NCBI GenBank assembly: GCA_035772405.1 | Contig: JAYKKM010000222.1 | Location: 960,001 to 1,024,000, forward strand | Source: Chrysogorgia sp. JL179-B06 | Lineage: Eukaryota > Cnidaria > Anthozoa > Scleralcyonacea > Chrysogorgiidae | Length of the DNA: 64,000 nt | Direction: 5' to 3' | Shown: positions 1 to 12,726 of the stretch, one piece after another | Layout: every line of letters starts with the position of its first letter | Numbering within the stretch: position 1 is the stretch's first letter | Program-made: the position numbers and the translations under genes | Notes under the pieces: model-generated | Databases searched by the model: none | What the model saw: the letters and a program-made list of their open reading frames with translations, nothing else | Told to the model about the DNA's origin: nothing

Positions 1-44
1 ACAACATAGCGAGGATAGCAGTTTTTTTAATGTTTTTCAAAGGG

Positions 45-2500
45 TAAGGATAAAACGCGGATGCGGATGACGGATGGCGGATACGGATGGCGGATGAGAA
101 AAGGCGGATAGAGGATAAAAGGCGGATAGAGGATAAAACGCGGATGAGAAAAGGCGGATAGAGGATAAAACGCGGATGAGAAAAGGATAAAACGCGGATG
201 AGAAAAGGCGGATAGAGGATAAAACGCGGATGAGAAAAGGAAAGTAGGTCTGTGTCTAGAAATAGTCTCTCGCAGACTCTCCACTGCGCGGGCGAAAGAT
301 TTAGGCGGCTTATTGTATATTTAGGAGGCTTATTTTACAGACCAACAACACAAGTGTGCGAAAAAACTGTCATGAGTTGTGTATATTTAATCGGTATAGA
401 GCATTAGGCCAAAAAAAAGTCTTCTGTTTCTGGTTAACTTCAAATTTGACGTGGTGACGTGCTTCTTTTTCTAAATATTCCTATAAACCTTCATGGTACA
501 GAAATGGTGACTATTATATCTCAAAATGTCCAGACTTTGAAACATGCAATCGGAACTACAATAGAATGATAAATAGAACGATGGACGAAAATAGAATGAT
601 AGAATCGGAACTATAATAGAATGATAAATAGAACGATGGACGAAAATAGAATGATAGAATCGGAACTATAATAGAATGATAAATAGAACGATGGACGAAA
701 ATAGAATGATAGAATCGGAACTAAATAGAATGATAAATAGAACGATGGACGAAAATAGAATGATAGAATCGGAACTAAATAGAATGATAAATAGAACGAT
801 GGACGAAAATAGAATGATAGAATCGGAACTAAATAGAATGATAAATAGAACGATGGACGAAAATAGAATGATAGAATCGGAACTATAATAGAATGATAAA
901 TAGAACGATGGACGAAAATAGAATGATAGAATCGGAACTAAATAGAATGATAAATAGAACGATGGACGAAAATAGAATGATAGAATCGGAACTAAATAGA
1001 ATGATAAATAGAACGATGGACGAAAATAGAATGATAGAATCGGAACTACAATAGAATGATAAATAGAACGATGGACGAAAATAGAATGATAGAATCGGAA
1101 CTAAATAGAATGAAATATCCAAAGAAAAATATAAAAAGTATATTTTACAAAAACCATAAAATTATATAAATGCGCAATATCAAACGCGCGCGCTGACCGA
1201 AACAGAAATTTTTTAGTTATTCTGTAATATTTAATTAAAATTCTTCATACACGGTGGCCTTTCGAGCGTATAAGATCGGATATATTTTGCAAATGAGAGA
1301 CAGACGTAAAATATATACATTATACTATATACAACCATGGATTATCTAATGATATTCAAATTAGACGCGCGTAAAAACGTCTCTTGACTGATGCGTTAAA
1401 ACTAAAAAAATTGTTAAAATCTCTTATTGCATCTGACAATTCGTCCCAGGACTATGCTAGTATGCTGCTCTATATGAATAACTTGAAGGAGCTCTAAATT
1501 ACCATTCCTAATCATTTTCATTTAGTTATCAAATAACTAAAACTTAATTAGGCACTTTAATAAAAAAAAATTAAGGTACTTTAACCGTAACTTAAAAGCC
1601 ATATTAACAACCAAACAAACTTACATCATATAACACGACTACGATGTCACTGCTTTCAACTCTCGTGGTCGGAAAAGAACAAAAATAACATACCGTGCAG
1701 CTGGTCACAAAGTGCTCGGAAAAGAACAACGTGCAGCTGGTCACAAAGTGTTGTCCGCGTATAGAATTAGTTTGAGTCCGAATATATCTTAACCAGAGAT
1801 AACAACTGCTTGCCCTTTTTGTGACATTTTTATAATACATTATCTCAATAACACTTTTCCCACGAAGAGTTACAACTCAACAATAATATTTCTCCGGCCA
1901 CGGCTGTTGTTTTGTCGTTTCCTATGTTTTCCCTGACAAGCTGTAATATACCGACTCTCTGACAGTTTATTTACGACACGCTGAGCGTACCTGAATCAAG
2001 TTACTCGTGGTGAAGCTTCAATCTTAATTTACTTCAGATTTTAATTTTATTGCAGATTTTCTTGCTTATAGAATGACGCCTGGAATATAATTGATATCTG
2101 TATAAACTCATGCGCTCGGAAACAACAACAATTACATTAGCGCTGTTTGAATAATATCATAGTCTTTCGCCCGCAGTGGAGAGTCTGCGAGAGACCATTT
2201 TAATTCTAAATTTCTACACACAGACCTACTTTCCTTTTCTCATCCGCGTTTTATCCTCTATCCGCCTTTTCTCATCCGCGTTTTATCCTCTATCCGCCTT
2301 TTCTCAACCGCGTTTTATCCTCTATCCGCCTTTTCCCATCCGCGTTTTATCCTCTATCCGCCTTTTCCCATCCGCGTTTTATCCTCTATCCGCCTTTTCC
2401 CATCCGCGTTTTATCCTCTATCCGCCTTTTCTCATCCGCCATCCGCCATCCGTATCCGCCATCCGTCATCCGCATCCGCGTTTTATCCTTACCCGTTTTT
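45..2500. mobile_element. Foldback element with minisatellite terminal arms
   Basis: Two arms in opposite orientation frame about 1.9 kb. The left arm (about 45-293) is built from GGATAAAACGCGGATGAG / AAAAGGCGGATAG modules and ends in CTCTCCACTGCG. The right arm (about 2164-2497) is the reverse complement with more module copies. Both arms share a distal variant block (GCGGATGACGGATGGCGGAT) and a proximal unique block (CGCAGACTCTCCACTG). Foldback transposons with tandemly repeated arms are a known class. No transposase is visible inside, so it would be non-autonomous. No target duplication could be identified because the left flank is only about 40 bases long. ORFs read from the arms are by-products of the repeat. 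Confidence 0.6.
564..1112. repeat. 54-bp minisatellite inside the foldback element
   Basis: About ten copies of a unit of roughly 54 bp containing AATAGAACGATGGACG and ATGATAGAATCGGAAC. Units differ mainly at the junction (ACTA, ACTATA, ACTACA). In one frame several units read through as an 18-residue repeat (MINRTMDENRMIESELNR), a consequence of the 54-bp period and not evidence of a gene. Confidence 0.85.
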
Positions 2501-2527
2501 CAAATGTGTTTGTTCGTTTGTTATCAG

Positions 2528-2619
2528 GAAAAAAGACAGAAGTTGAAAAGCTGTCAGACGCCTTGACGGTAGATGACGTCAATCTGCCTCGGAGACGAAA
2601 AAAACAAAGATGTGAATAG
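2528..2619 (+). CDS. Probable terminal exon of a gene entering from the left
   Basis: A 3' splice site (TTTGTTATCAG) precedes a short open stretch ending in TAG. It encodes a basic, lysine/arginine-rich tail with a nuclear-localisation-like end (PRRRKKQRCE). An AATAAA polyadenylation signal follows at about 2639, about 20 bases after the stop. Splice site, short C-terminal tail and poly(A) signal together suggest the last exon of a host gene whose other exons lie outside the window, with the foldback element sitting in its last intron. The protein family cannot be told from 30 residues. The frame stays open back into the minisatellite, so the alternative is chance. Confidence 0.4.
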
Positions 2620-2700
2620 TCAGAGAGAAATTACCAACAAATAAATTACGTTTTGAGTTCCATCCATGAAATCGAAAAAGACGAAAAGTACAAAACTACC

Positions 2701-2940
2701 TTAGGGGGTGTTTATATGCGAGTTATATATGCCTGTTAAAAATTCCGGTTAGCGAGATCTCACTGGAGAGGGCGAGATCTCGGTAAGCGGGATGAAAAAT
2801 TTCTCATTCAAAGAGATGCCGACGCCGTCTATTCATAGTCTATTACTCTATTGTTTGGTACTTGAAATCATCTCGGCAAGCGGTGTGATTTTTTCCATAT
2901 AAACGCACGCCATCACCTCTCATATAAACACCACCAATTA
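2701..2940. mobile_element. MITE with GGTGTTTATATG termini and TTA flanks
   Basis: The left end reads TTAGGGGGTGTTTATATG and the right end CATATAAACACCACCAATTA, inverted copies about 240 bp apart. Both ends carry TTA, compatible with a 3-bp target duplication of the PIF/Harbinger type. The interior holds a duplicated CGAGATCTC motif. No coding capacity. Confidence 0.6.
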
Positions 2941-5375
2941 GTTTATGCCTTTTAAACACTATTTGCAAATGTGAGAATCGTTCTTTCAACCTCGTGTAGG
3001 CCCAATGCATACGCGACTAGAATCAAAATTTAATATTTGACCTTTGGTTTAACCGTCAAGTGAATCACACCTGCCCAATATGTAGGGGATGTAACAGATT
3101 TTGTTTATTTGTCTTCCAGTAAATATGAAACATTTTGTGAATAAAATTGACTTAGCTTACTTATATATAAAATGATCTCGTGTTTCATGTTTTATAAATT
3201 TATTCCACGTTTTATGAAGTGAAAGGAGAATATAAATCCCTTATATCTAATATCTCTACAACTCGCGCATATGCACGAGGGCTATCGTGCATATATTACA
3301 GCGATGCGCTCTATCATTTCGCTACGGTATATATCGCATTTTTTAGTTTAAAATTTAAATGTAGCTAAAGTAGCTTTGGTCGAGGCTTTGGTTTAAATGT
3401 GGCAAAAATACCAATATACGCATAATCATCCGGGGCAGTTTTTGTGTAAACTATTTCTAGTAATAATCTACATGTATGTATTACTATTATATGCGAAACA
3501 TTCACTTACGTCGTTTATTCAACCGAAGTGGTCGAAGTTAATTCACATGACATGTTGCATTTAATTAAAGAAAGTGGCTATATCTACGGCAGGCTTATAG
3601 GATACAATCTCTCTTCGACATGGAAGGGTTATGCTCGAAACGTCAAATATTTCGTCACTAAAAATCTTGGCAGTTTACCACCTTTTCACTTTGCTATATA
3701 TCCAAAAACTGTCTATGCAGCACTCTACTTTTTTACTATACCGTAAATATAGCTTGGCGAAGTCCTTTTACGGGCCTGTAAATATAGCCACAGCGTTAAT
3801 TAAAAAGGCCGAAAATCCATTCAAACTTGTATTGGACACATGAATACTGACTATCATATCCAAGTTCAATGCAGTTCTTCCACAACAATTAGCACGTACG
3901 AGTTTAACTTTTCTATAATCGCTCCAACGCTCCTTCTACTTTGTCACGCCGCATGCGTGATGTTCGCTTTTGGTGCGGGGCTATCCACGAATATCACGAA
4001 TCACGGGTCACGCCTCACAAAAGAAGATTTGAATCAACTCAAGGATGCTTTTGCATCTAAACTAAACCAATGTTCTTTTAAATTTTATTTTACGCACTTT
4101 TAAAGCCACAGTAAGATCCTAATCAAACGAGTCAGCCCGGTAGTGTTATTTAGCGTGGAAATTTCAAGTAGCAACAACACGTTTTGACAATGTGTACATC
4201 CTACAGGTCAAAACCTCTTGGCGTGATATCAAGTTGATCTACCAGACGACGGAAGTAGCCGGACATTTCCTACTCATGCCGAACGAAAAAACACTCGAAA
4301 TCTTCTCACCTCTGTGCCTCTGTTAAAGTACCATTAAACAACTTTTGTTGGGCACAGGTTTTATTAAATTTTCTTCAAATTCTCATAGTGTATCAGAGAC
4401 AATATATAAGAGCTTCAAAAGTGCATGTGTGTGGGAGCTATATAATTTCCTTTTCGGTTTTCGAGTATTAATTCACTACGATTCGCGTTATACATGGGCA
4501 ACTAAATAAAGCTAAGGTTAGAAAACCGGAATGTTTTATTAAATTTTTATATATAACTGGCTCTTCTTCTGGTGCGGATACTTTGGCCGCGGCCTTTACC
4601 TGGCCTCGTTAGCGGTGTTTAGCTCTTCTACAAGCTTGTCAATCGGTCCTTTGCTTTTTCCCTTAGGCATTACATTACCGCATGTAATTTTTAGAACACT
4701 TTGTAGAACATTTAATATGTTATAGTCATAGACAAAACTATTATCATCCCACGGATTTATTGAAACATAGCCCAAAAAGAATCGCAAGGCGAGTGTCTTT
4801 TTAATAATCCAATGATACATTCATTTCAGAGTGCAATCGCTTAGCTTTCAAACTATGCGCAGTTGCATATTTTTCAATAGTGGTAAGCTTACCCTGGAGG
4901 CTGCGAGCCAATGGCAATCTTGGCGGCGTTTGAAAGAGCTCCATGAAAAAAGTTTCACACCCAGGCGTCGCCAAACCCGCGACACACTTAATTCAGAAAA
5001 CACTTCCCTTTCAAAATTTGTTTCATAATGATTAAAAAAAATTAAACAATATATAACAGTTACTTAAGATTTGTACAGCTAAACATGCACCAATAACAAT
5101 ATAATAACAAATGAACCTATAATAAGAACTGAACCAAAATAACAATACAATAACAAATGAACCTCTGCGAAATAATTTTTATACACTGTAATCCAGTCAT
5201 CGACTGCTATAAATGTTGTATTGATCTATCTACCGTATACTGCCAATTGCAGTAGTCAAAAATCAATGGCAGTAATGCAAAAATCAATGGCAAGTAAACT
5301 ATAGCAAATGCTAGCTGTGCTTTAAAAACAGTGTGACTGTCAGAGAGAAATACTAAAGTGCTCAAATAATACCAA
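2941..5375. other. No convincing gene
   Basis: AT-rich sequence with only short unrelated ORFs on both strands. The longest (3840-4103, 87 codons) has a hydrophobic stretch but no recognisable family and no flanking splice signals that would support it. A possible minus-strand start exon at 4600-4670 (MPKGKSKGPIDKL..., followed by a GTAAAG donor) is too weak to call. Near 5230-5300 an AATCAATGGCA phrase is tandemly duplicated. Confidence 0.5.
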
Positions 5376-6100
5376 TTACGACATTAATTTCCTTTTTACA
5401 TCTTGTTTCTTTTGGATATCGTTAATTTTCCCTGCGATTTGAGCAGATCGTTTCATCCCCAAAGGAAGATTCATTTGAACAACACCTTCTGATGTAACAG
5501 TGAAATTAAATAATTCTCGCACGTTGTCAGATGAGCACGGTAATGCGGAACTTTCAATGGTGTCCATAATAATCATGAGGAAAATTGTTTCAAGATCTGT
5601 CCATGGACCAGACGTTATGTCTAATCCTTGACATGACATAAATTCTACTGCACTCTTACGTTTATAGGGATCAGGGTTAACTCTTCTCCTCTTCACGGAC
5701 ACGGGCGAGCTATTTGTGCTGACATTCGTATGTCTGAGTGTTCCATTGTGTGGATTAGTGCATTTCACACATTTGCATGTTTTTTCACATCCTACACCCG
5801 ACTTAAGGCATGGACATTTCGACTTCCTTTTTCCAGGAACGTCAGTACATGAAGAAAATTCGGAAAAATCTTTTCTATTAGAGCCACATCTGCATGCTTT
5901 CATAGGTTTGGACGGCGTTTCGTTTTGTCTTTCTACTTTATTGAATGGGTTGCAACAGTTGTAACACCGGCACAATCGTTTGCACTTTTCACCATTAGCT
6001 AAACAAGAGCACCTGGAATTTGAAGATGTACTAATACAAGATTGCATTGGATTTTCGCTTAATTGGCATTTATTTTTGTTTCCCACATTGAACAGTATTT
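5376..6100 (-). CDS. CXC-domain exon of a transposon-encoded protein
   Basis: This exon encodes two cysteine-rich half-repeats of CXC (tesmin/TSO1/CRC-like) type. Each has spaced C-x-C pairs and ends in a C-x-x-C-x-N-P pattern (CRCYNCCNP and CKCVKCTNP). CXC domains bind zinc and usually DNA. The exon is best joined to the OTU exon upstream: that exon ends in phase 1 at a TCAG/GTAATA donor at 6737, and the acceptor at 6101-6103 (AACCAG) restores the frame, giving ...HYDATSEILFNVGNK. A closer-to-consensus acceptor (TTTTGCAG, 6127) would meet a stop at once. The C-terminal half (KRKSAVEFMSCQGLDI onward) is not recognised. The stop is at 5376. Confidence 0.6.
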
Positions 6101-6156
6101 CTGGTTTGCGATCCGTATATTCTCATCTGCAAAAGAGTAGAATTTTATCCGATTAG

Positions 6157-6660
<504 letters not shown>

Positions 6661-6736
6661 TCTGGCTATGTAAATGAAATTCAAAAATGATAAAAATCTG
6701 CACCAATTTCCAATGTGCATGAGTAGAAAATATTAC

Positions 6737-8220
6737 CTGATGTCGCATCATAATGTCCTGGGGGCGAATGGTTAAACGGCAGGTATAATGGATCCGCAAC
6801 AGAAATAACGTCAGGTACAAAAGAAAGGTACGGTGCCTCAGGAAAAGATGTTATTACCACAATGGGTACCTGAAGGATGTCACAACAAACTTTAACCATC
6901 ATATCCCCAACTGAACTGGTAAACCATCCTTGTATGCGAAAATCCTCAACCTCTTGATCGATTTCTGCGTCAGCTATCCCTAGCCAGTCAGAGTATTTGC
7001 ATCGGTTACGGTCAACTTCGTCACAAAAAAGTTGTCGCATTTGCTCTGTGTCTTCTTCTACAGAATGACCAAGCTCAAGACTGTTCACAAAACGCAAGTA
7101 ATCTGAATGTTCCTCTCTACACAATAACTTGTGAAGTTGTTTTACTACACTTCCAAAGCAACAATTACCATCACCTTTTGTTGGTTCTCGAACCTTTTTA
7201 AAGGATGCCAGATTTCTCGAAAGAGTTTCAATATTACATTGCAGTTCAATTTCAACACTTGTACATTTTGAATCTCTTGCAAGCAATCTCTGAAATGACT
7301 TCTCCATACCAATCATATCGATAATGGAAATTAACCTTGAAGAAGACTGTTGTTTCAAAGTGGAAAACAATTCTAGGGTATGCAAGGCCCGAGATAAAAT
7401 AAAGTTAACAACATCAATATTCTGAAGGTCTTTAATAGAACAGACAGTACCAGATGGATGACGAGATGGGGTATCACCAGTCTGCTGGAGATAACTTAAT
7501 TTATTTTTAAATGATCCTTTCCAACCAGAAGGAATCTCTGATGGCAGTGTCGATGATGCTGTTTGGAGGGATGCTCCTGAAGTGCCAGCATTGAGAAACT
7601 CGGGTGGAGGAATGGGGATCACACGTTGATGTTTCTTACGGGCTGGCTCTTTTCGTCGACATGTCCAAACATATAGAACTAAACTGAGGACGGCTAAAGC
7701 AAGTTCAGGAGAAATGGAAGAAACACCACCTAATAAGGAACGTTTTAAATGTCTGTGAAGCCTTTCGTTCCGTGTTGTTCCAGCACCTGCGGGGATTCCC
7801 GAAAGACATCCTTTGTTGATATGCTGGCGTAAATTAACGAAGGCATCCAAGGTAGCATTTGTCAACATGCCTTTCCACCGATATAAAAGAAGTTCAAGAT
7901 TTCCCTCAATTTCTTCTGGTTCTGGCGTTGTCGTCATCCTCTCTTCACCCATGTCACCGTCAGTACGAAAAATCAAGCCAACCTCTTTTGCGAAAGTTTG
8001 TGATTGAGGGTCGCCCTTCGATAATGTCTTAACTATTCTTTGCACAGCATGGAAAATATCCAATTTTACAGGAACATTTGGAAAATGTGATTGGTAAAAG
8101 TTTTTAACGTGGCAGCAGTCGTCAACAATAATCATTTCGAGAGGGTTTCCTGTCGACATCCTTTCCTTCAAGTCACCAATTAAATCATTGATCTCTTCGC
8201 ATTTTGTAGATTTAGTAAGT
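6737..8220 (-). CDS. DDE transposase C-terminal part fused to OTU protease
   Basis: The N-terminal part continues a cut-and-paste transposase core: VDDCCHVKNFY supplies the second acidic residue, LDIFHAVQRIV follows, and NERLHRHLKRSLLG supplies the probable third (E). About 330 residues in, an OTU-type cysteine protease begins (KGDGNCCFGSVV, catalytic Asp-Gly-Asn-Cys) and ends in GHYDAT, which holds the catalytic histidine. OTU enzymes cleave ubiquitin chains; here the role is unknown. The frame is open from about 8220, and the first ATG (8171) is almost certainly not the true start because the upstream ORF carries the first catalytic Asp in another frame. The exon ends at a TCAG/GTAATA donor (6737/6736). 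The exact transposase superfamily (MULE-like or KDZ-like) cannot be settled by eye. Confidence 0.65.
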
Positions 8221-8224
8221 CTCT

Positions 8225-9076
8225 CTAAAGAACAACCTCGCCATTCTCATTCAGTCCAACAAATAAATTTTTAAATTGTTTAACAAAAGTAGAGTCACTA
8301 TATCTAACAGCACCAATGTGTTTGCTAACTTTAAACGTGTGGTCACAAGTTAAAATTTTACATGTAATACTACGGAAAAAGTTACTGATAAATGGCCGAA
8401 TTTCTTCATCATAAGATAAAAATATCTGCATAAGTTTATCATTGCCTATTGGCGAAAACAAGACATTATCATGAAATGACGAAGTTCCATCTGTTCCGTG
8501 GATTCTGCAGAAAGCTCTGTAATTCACACTTGCAATCAATTCTGTTATCTCCAAAAAATTGTTCCCAAGACTGACACTTGTCAGTAAATGGTCCAGCAAT
8601 CGAAGCGAACAAGCAGACTTGTATGAAAGTCTTACAGGAAATGCCTGCTTAACAGACAGTGGCAAAATATTTATTATATCCTGAGACGCAGATAAATATC
8701 GTTCATGATGCGCACAAACGTATATTGCCTGTATCAAAATAATATTTCCTTCCAGGTCATACACGAGGCGTGGATTTAAGTAATTTTCGGAATCTATTCG
8801 CGATGTCCAGCTTTGAAATTTAAGTGGGCATTCGTGCACTGGGCAATTCACTATTACCTTGAAATGCTGCATCGGACACCAAATCAAAACTTTGGGAATG
8901 CATTTTGCTTTCTCTCTACCCATGTATACAACGGCGTCGAAGCGGTAATGTATTGGATTATCCCTGAACTCCTGCAATAATTCGTTCAAGGCATATTGCT
9001 CCTTAGACGATAGGTGTATCGCATTTGTTGAACAAAGGCTTGCAAATACAAGAATAATCAAATATATTATAAACAT
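8225..9076 (-). CDS. DDE transposase N-terminal part (frame-broken)
   Basis: Minus-strand ORF whose C-terminal end contains CDHTFKVSKHIG, a typical first-Asp motif of RNase H-fold transposases. Upstream is a cysteine/histidine pattern (CPMQHFKVIVNCPVHECPLKF, interrupted here as C-x2-H and C-x3-H-x-C) that may be a zinc-binding DNA-recognition module. The apparent signal-peptide-like start (MFIIYLIILVF) is doubtful; a splice acceptor such as TTTGCAAG may lie just inside it. The ORF stops at 8225 (GTTGTTCTTTAG), and the rest of the transposase continues two bases out of phase, so a 1-2 base indel separates the halves. Either this copy is dead or a frameshift is programmed there. Confidence 0.6.
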   Translation of the reverse strand: MFIIYLIILVFASLCSTNAIHLSSKEQYALNELLQEFRDNPIHYRFDAVVYMGREKAKCIPKVLIWCPMQHFKVIVNCPVHECPLKFQSWTSRIDSENYLNPRLVYDLEGNIILIQAIYVCAHHERYLSASQDIINILPLSVKQAFPVRLSYKSACSLRLLDHLLTSVSLGNNFLEITELIASVNYRAFCRIHGTDGTSSFHDNVLFSPIGNDKLMQIFLSYDEEIRPFISNFFRSITCKILTCDHTFKVSKHIGAVRYSDSTFVKQFKNLFVGLNENGEVVL

Positions 9077-9539
9077 ATCCTAAAATAAAAATCGAAATAT
9101 TATAAATATTTGCGTAATAAGTTTCGATGCGTCATGTATACGTAATGCTGAATGAATATTAATATTATTATTGTTTGTCATCAAAGACTATTCGTCTGAC
9201 CATTTAATCTATTCAGTATGAATAAAAAAAGGAGAGCGGAAAGTTACCGGCCTCGTCGTCGGTACCAGTGATCCTTCTCGAACTCGTTTTAATATAGATG
9301 ATGTACAGTAAATAGAAGAACATGCGATTTTAGAACGATCACGATGACAAATAGAGCACGTTGATCCCGAGAAGTACAAACAATGACACGCTTAAGGCTA
9401 TATCTTTGAAATCATTACGTCCTAATCGGTAATCAGTTATATCCAATTTCAAATTAGCCTGATTATTTTTTTTCAAATCCTCGTATTTACGCTATCGAAA
9501 AATCCGACACTGTTGTTCATTTAGCTTAAACAGACAGAC

Positions 9540-9838
9540 CTGCATGCATACACACACATAAAATAACACGAGCAATGAGCAGCAACAACAAAAAACTACT
9601 GAACCATCGTGCATACAACCTAGAACAACAAGGAGCAATAATAAGACATGAACGACTACAACAAAAAAACGCTACAAACCACTACCTACCACCATAAACT
9701 ACCAGCAACAACAAAAAACTACTGAACCATCGTGCATACAACCAAGAACAACCAGGAGCAATAATAAGACATGAACGACTATAAAAAAAAACGCTACAAA
9801 CCACTACCTACCACCATAAACTACCAAGAGCCACCACA
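9540..9838. repeat. Two-copy tandem repeat of about 123 bp
   Basis: A block containing CTGAACCATCGTGCATACAA and AATAATAAGACATGAACGAC occurs twice (about 9595-9710 and 9718-9830) and leads directly into the decanucleotide satellite. Confidence 0.7.
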
Positions 9839-9839
9839 A

Positions 9840-11752
9840 AACCAACACAAACCACCATAAACGACCATGAACCACCACAAACCACCGTAAACCACCACGA
9901 ACTACTATAAACCGCCATAAACTACCACAAACCACCAAGAGCTACCACAAACCACCACGAACCACCACGAACCACCGTAAACCACCATAAACCACCACAA
10001 ACTACCATGAACCACCACGAACCACCGTAAACCACCGTAAACCACCGCAAACCACCGTAAACCACTATGAACCACCACGAACCACCACGAACCACCGCAA
10101 ACCACCGTAAACCACCATGAACCACCACGAACCACCACAAACCACCACGAACCACCGTAAACCACCACGAACCACCACGAACCACCGTAAACCACCATAA
10201 ACCACCACAAACTACCATGAACCACCACGAACCACCGTAAACCACCATAAACCACCGCAAACCACCACGAACCACCACGAACCACCATAAACCACCGCAA
10301 ACCACCGCAAACCACCGTAAACCACCATGAACCACCACGAACCACCACAAACCACCACGAACCACCGTAAACCACCACGAACCACCACGAACCACCATAA
10401 ACCACCACAAACTACCATGAACCACCACGAACCGCCGTAAACCACCATAAACCACCACAAACCACCACGAACCACCACGAACCACCGTAAACCACCATAA
10501 ACCACCACAAACTACCATGAACCACCACGAACCACCGTAAACCACCGCAAACCACCGTAAACCACCACAAACCACCGCAAACCACCATGAACCACCACGA
10601 ACCACCACGAACCACCACGAACCACCACGAACCACCACGAACCACCGTAAACCACCATAAACCACCACAAACTACCATGAACCACCACGAACCACCGTAA
10701 ACCACCATAAACCACCACAAACCACCACGAACCACCACGAACCACCGCAAACCACCATGAACCACCACGAACCACCACGAACCACCACGAACCACCGTAA
10801 ACCACCGTAAACCACCGCAAACCACCGTAAACCACCATGAACCACCACGAACCACCACGAACCACCGCAAACCACCGTAAACCACCATGAACCACCACGA
10901 ACCACCACAAACCACCACGAACCACCGTAAACCACCACGAACCACCACGAACCACCGTAAACCACCATAAACCACCGCAAACTACCACGAACCACCACGA
11001 ACCACCGTAAACCACCATAAACCACCACAAACTACCATGAACCACCACGAACCACCGTAAACCACCATAAACCACCGCAAACCACCATGAACCACCACGA
11101 ACCACCGTAAACCACCATAAACCACCGTAAACCACCATGAACCACCACGAACCACCACGAACCACCATAAACCACCACAAACCACCACGAACCACCGTAA
11201 ACCACCATAAACCACCATAAACCACCACAAACTACCATGAACCACCACGAACCACCGTAAACCACCATAAACCACCACAAACTACCATGAACCACCACGA
11301 ACCACCGTAAACCACCATAAACCACCGCAAACCACCACGAACCACCACGAACCACCATAAACCACCGCAAACCACCGCAAACCACCGTAAACCACCATGA
11401 ACCACCACGAACCACCTCATACCACCACGAACCACCGTAAACCACCACGAACCACCGTAAACCACCATAAACCACCACAAACTACCATGAACCACCACCA
11501 CGAACCACCGTAAACCACCATAAACCACCGCAAACCACCACGAACCACCACGAACCACCATAAACCACCGCAAACCACCGTAAACCACCATGAACCACCA
11601 CGAACCACCACAAACCACCACGAACCACCGTAAACCACCGCAAACCACCGTAAACCACCACAAACCACCGCAAACCTCCGCAAACCACCACAAACCACCG
11701 CAAACCACCATGAACTACCACAGGAACCACCGTAAACCACCATAAACCACAA
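9840..11752. repeat. Decanucleotide satellite, about 190 units
   Basis: Continuous tandem array of a 10-bp unit, AACCACCRYR (AACCACCACG, AACCACCGTA, AACCACCATA, AACCACCGCA). Because 10 is not a multiple of 3, the minus strand is open in all three frames over long stretches and yields overlapping WWFVVVRGG-type ORFs. The strand bias is extreme: one strand is nearly free of G runs and the other is G-rich. Confidence 0.95.
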
Positions 11753-12726
11753 TATGACAACATATATACACTCAAACCTCTATATGTATCCTAACATGAC
11801 GTACTTAGGCAGTGCCCAGACCCAACTGCTGACCGAGCCCGCGGGCCTGGGGAACATATCAGTGTAATTTTCTCTGATCTAGTCAGGCTCTGGGAACGAG
11901 ATTGTGATCTAGTTGGAATGGAAGAAATCTACATTGTCAAGGTAGGATACGCGCATGTGTGTGCTGTTATTGTAATGATTCACCTTGTATAACTGATAAG
12001 TAAAGTATATGCAACCAGCCACGTTGAACGTCATTACGCTCCCTCCCCTCTAGCTTAATCTGTACCGTACCCTCTCCTCCCTTCCCATCCTCTTATGTTA
12101 AGTGTAGCCCTGGGGAGAAGCATAACAAATCAGCATTTTCAGCAAAGAATGCGTACGTGTTATACGATTCAACGTGTGGCTCTACGATTACAGATCGAGT
12201 TCACTGTTTAGTTTATATATATATATATAGATAGGAAAGCAACGATGTCAAGGTAAGCAATGGTATCTATCTATCTATCTATCTATACACACATATAATA
12301 ATATATATATAATAATAAATTCAGTGTTAGTCCGTATGCACCATTTTGCGCGGGTTTGCGCGCTCCTCTGCTCCATTCGGGGAGTGGAGATAAGACCCTG
12401 GGTACGAGGTTGCTCCATTCGACGCTTCGTAGGCACGCAGTTACGGTAACGGGGGGGGGGGGGGAGGCAGCAGCCACCGTCCCTGGAGCAATATATTCAG
12501 TCTTTCTCCCGCTTTGTTCCTTTCCATTTTCCTTCCCTCCCTTTCCTTTCTCTTTACATTCTTTTCTCTTCCCATTCCCTCCCTTCCATTCCCTTCTTTT
12601 CCTCTTTTCTCTTCTTTTTTCTCCTCTCTTTTCTCTTCTTTTTTCTTCTCTCTTTTTACCCCTTTTTCTCACTCCATTTCTTCTTGACCTTCTTCAAATA
12701 TTTTGTTTTATTGTATATTTATACAG
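11753..12726. other. Non-coding stretch with repeat fragments upstream of the PHD gene
   Basis: No gene seen. It holds phrases typical of interspersed repeats (CTGGGAACGAGATTG near 11,890; CTGGGTACGAGGTTG near 12,398), an (ATCT)n tract near 12,262-12,286, a G-run near 12,451 and a long pyrimidine-rich CT tract at about 12,500-12,690. The missing 5' exon(s) of the downstream gene may lie here; the ATG with an AAG/GTAGGA donor at about 11,919-11,942 is a candidate, but its phase does not fit the first recognised exon. Confidence 0.5.

Noticed and set aside
9905..11775. Many overlapping minus-strand ORFs rich in W, F, V and G
   Set aside because: They arise from a 10-bp tandem repeat that has no stop codon in long stretches of any of the three frames.
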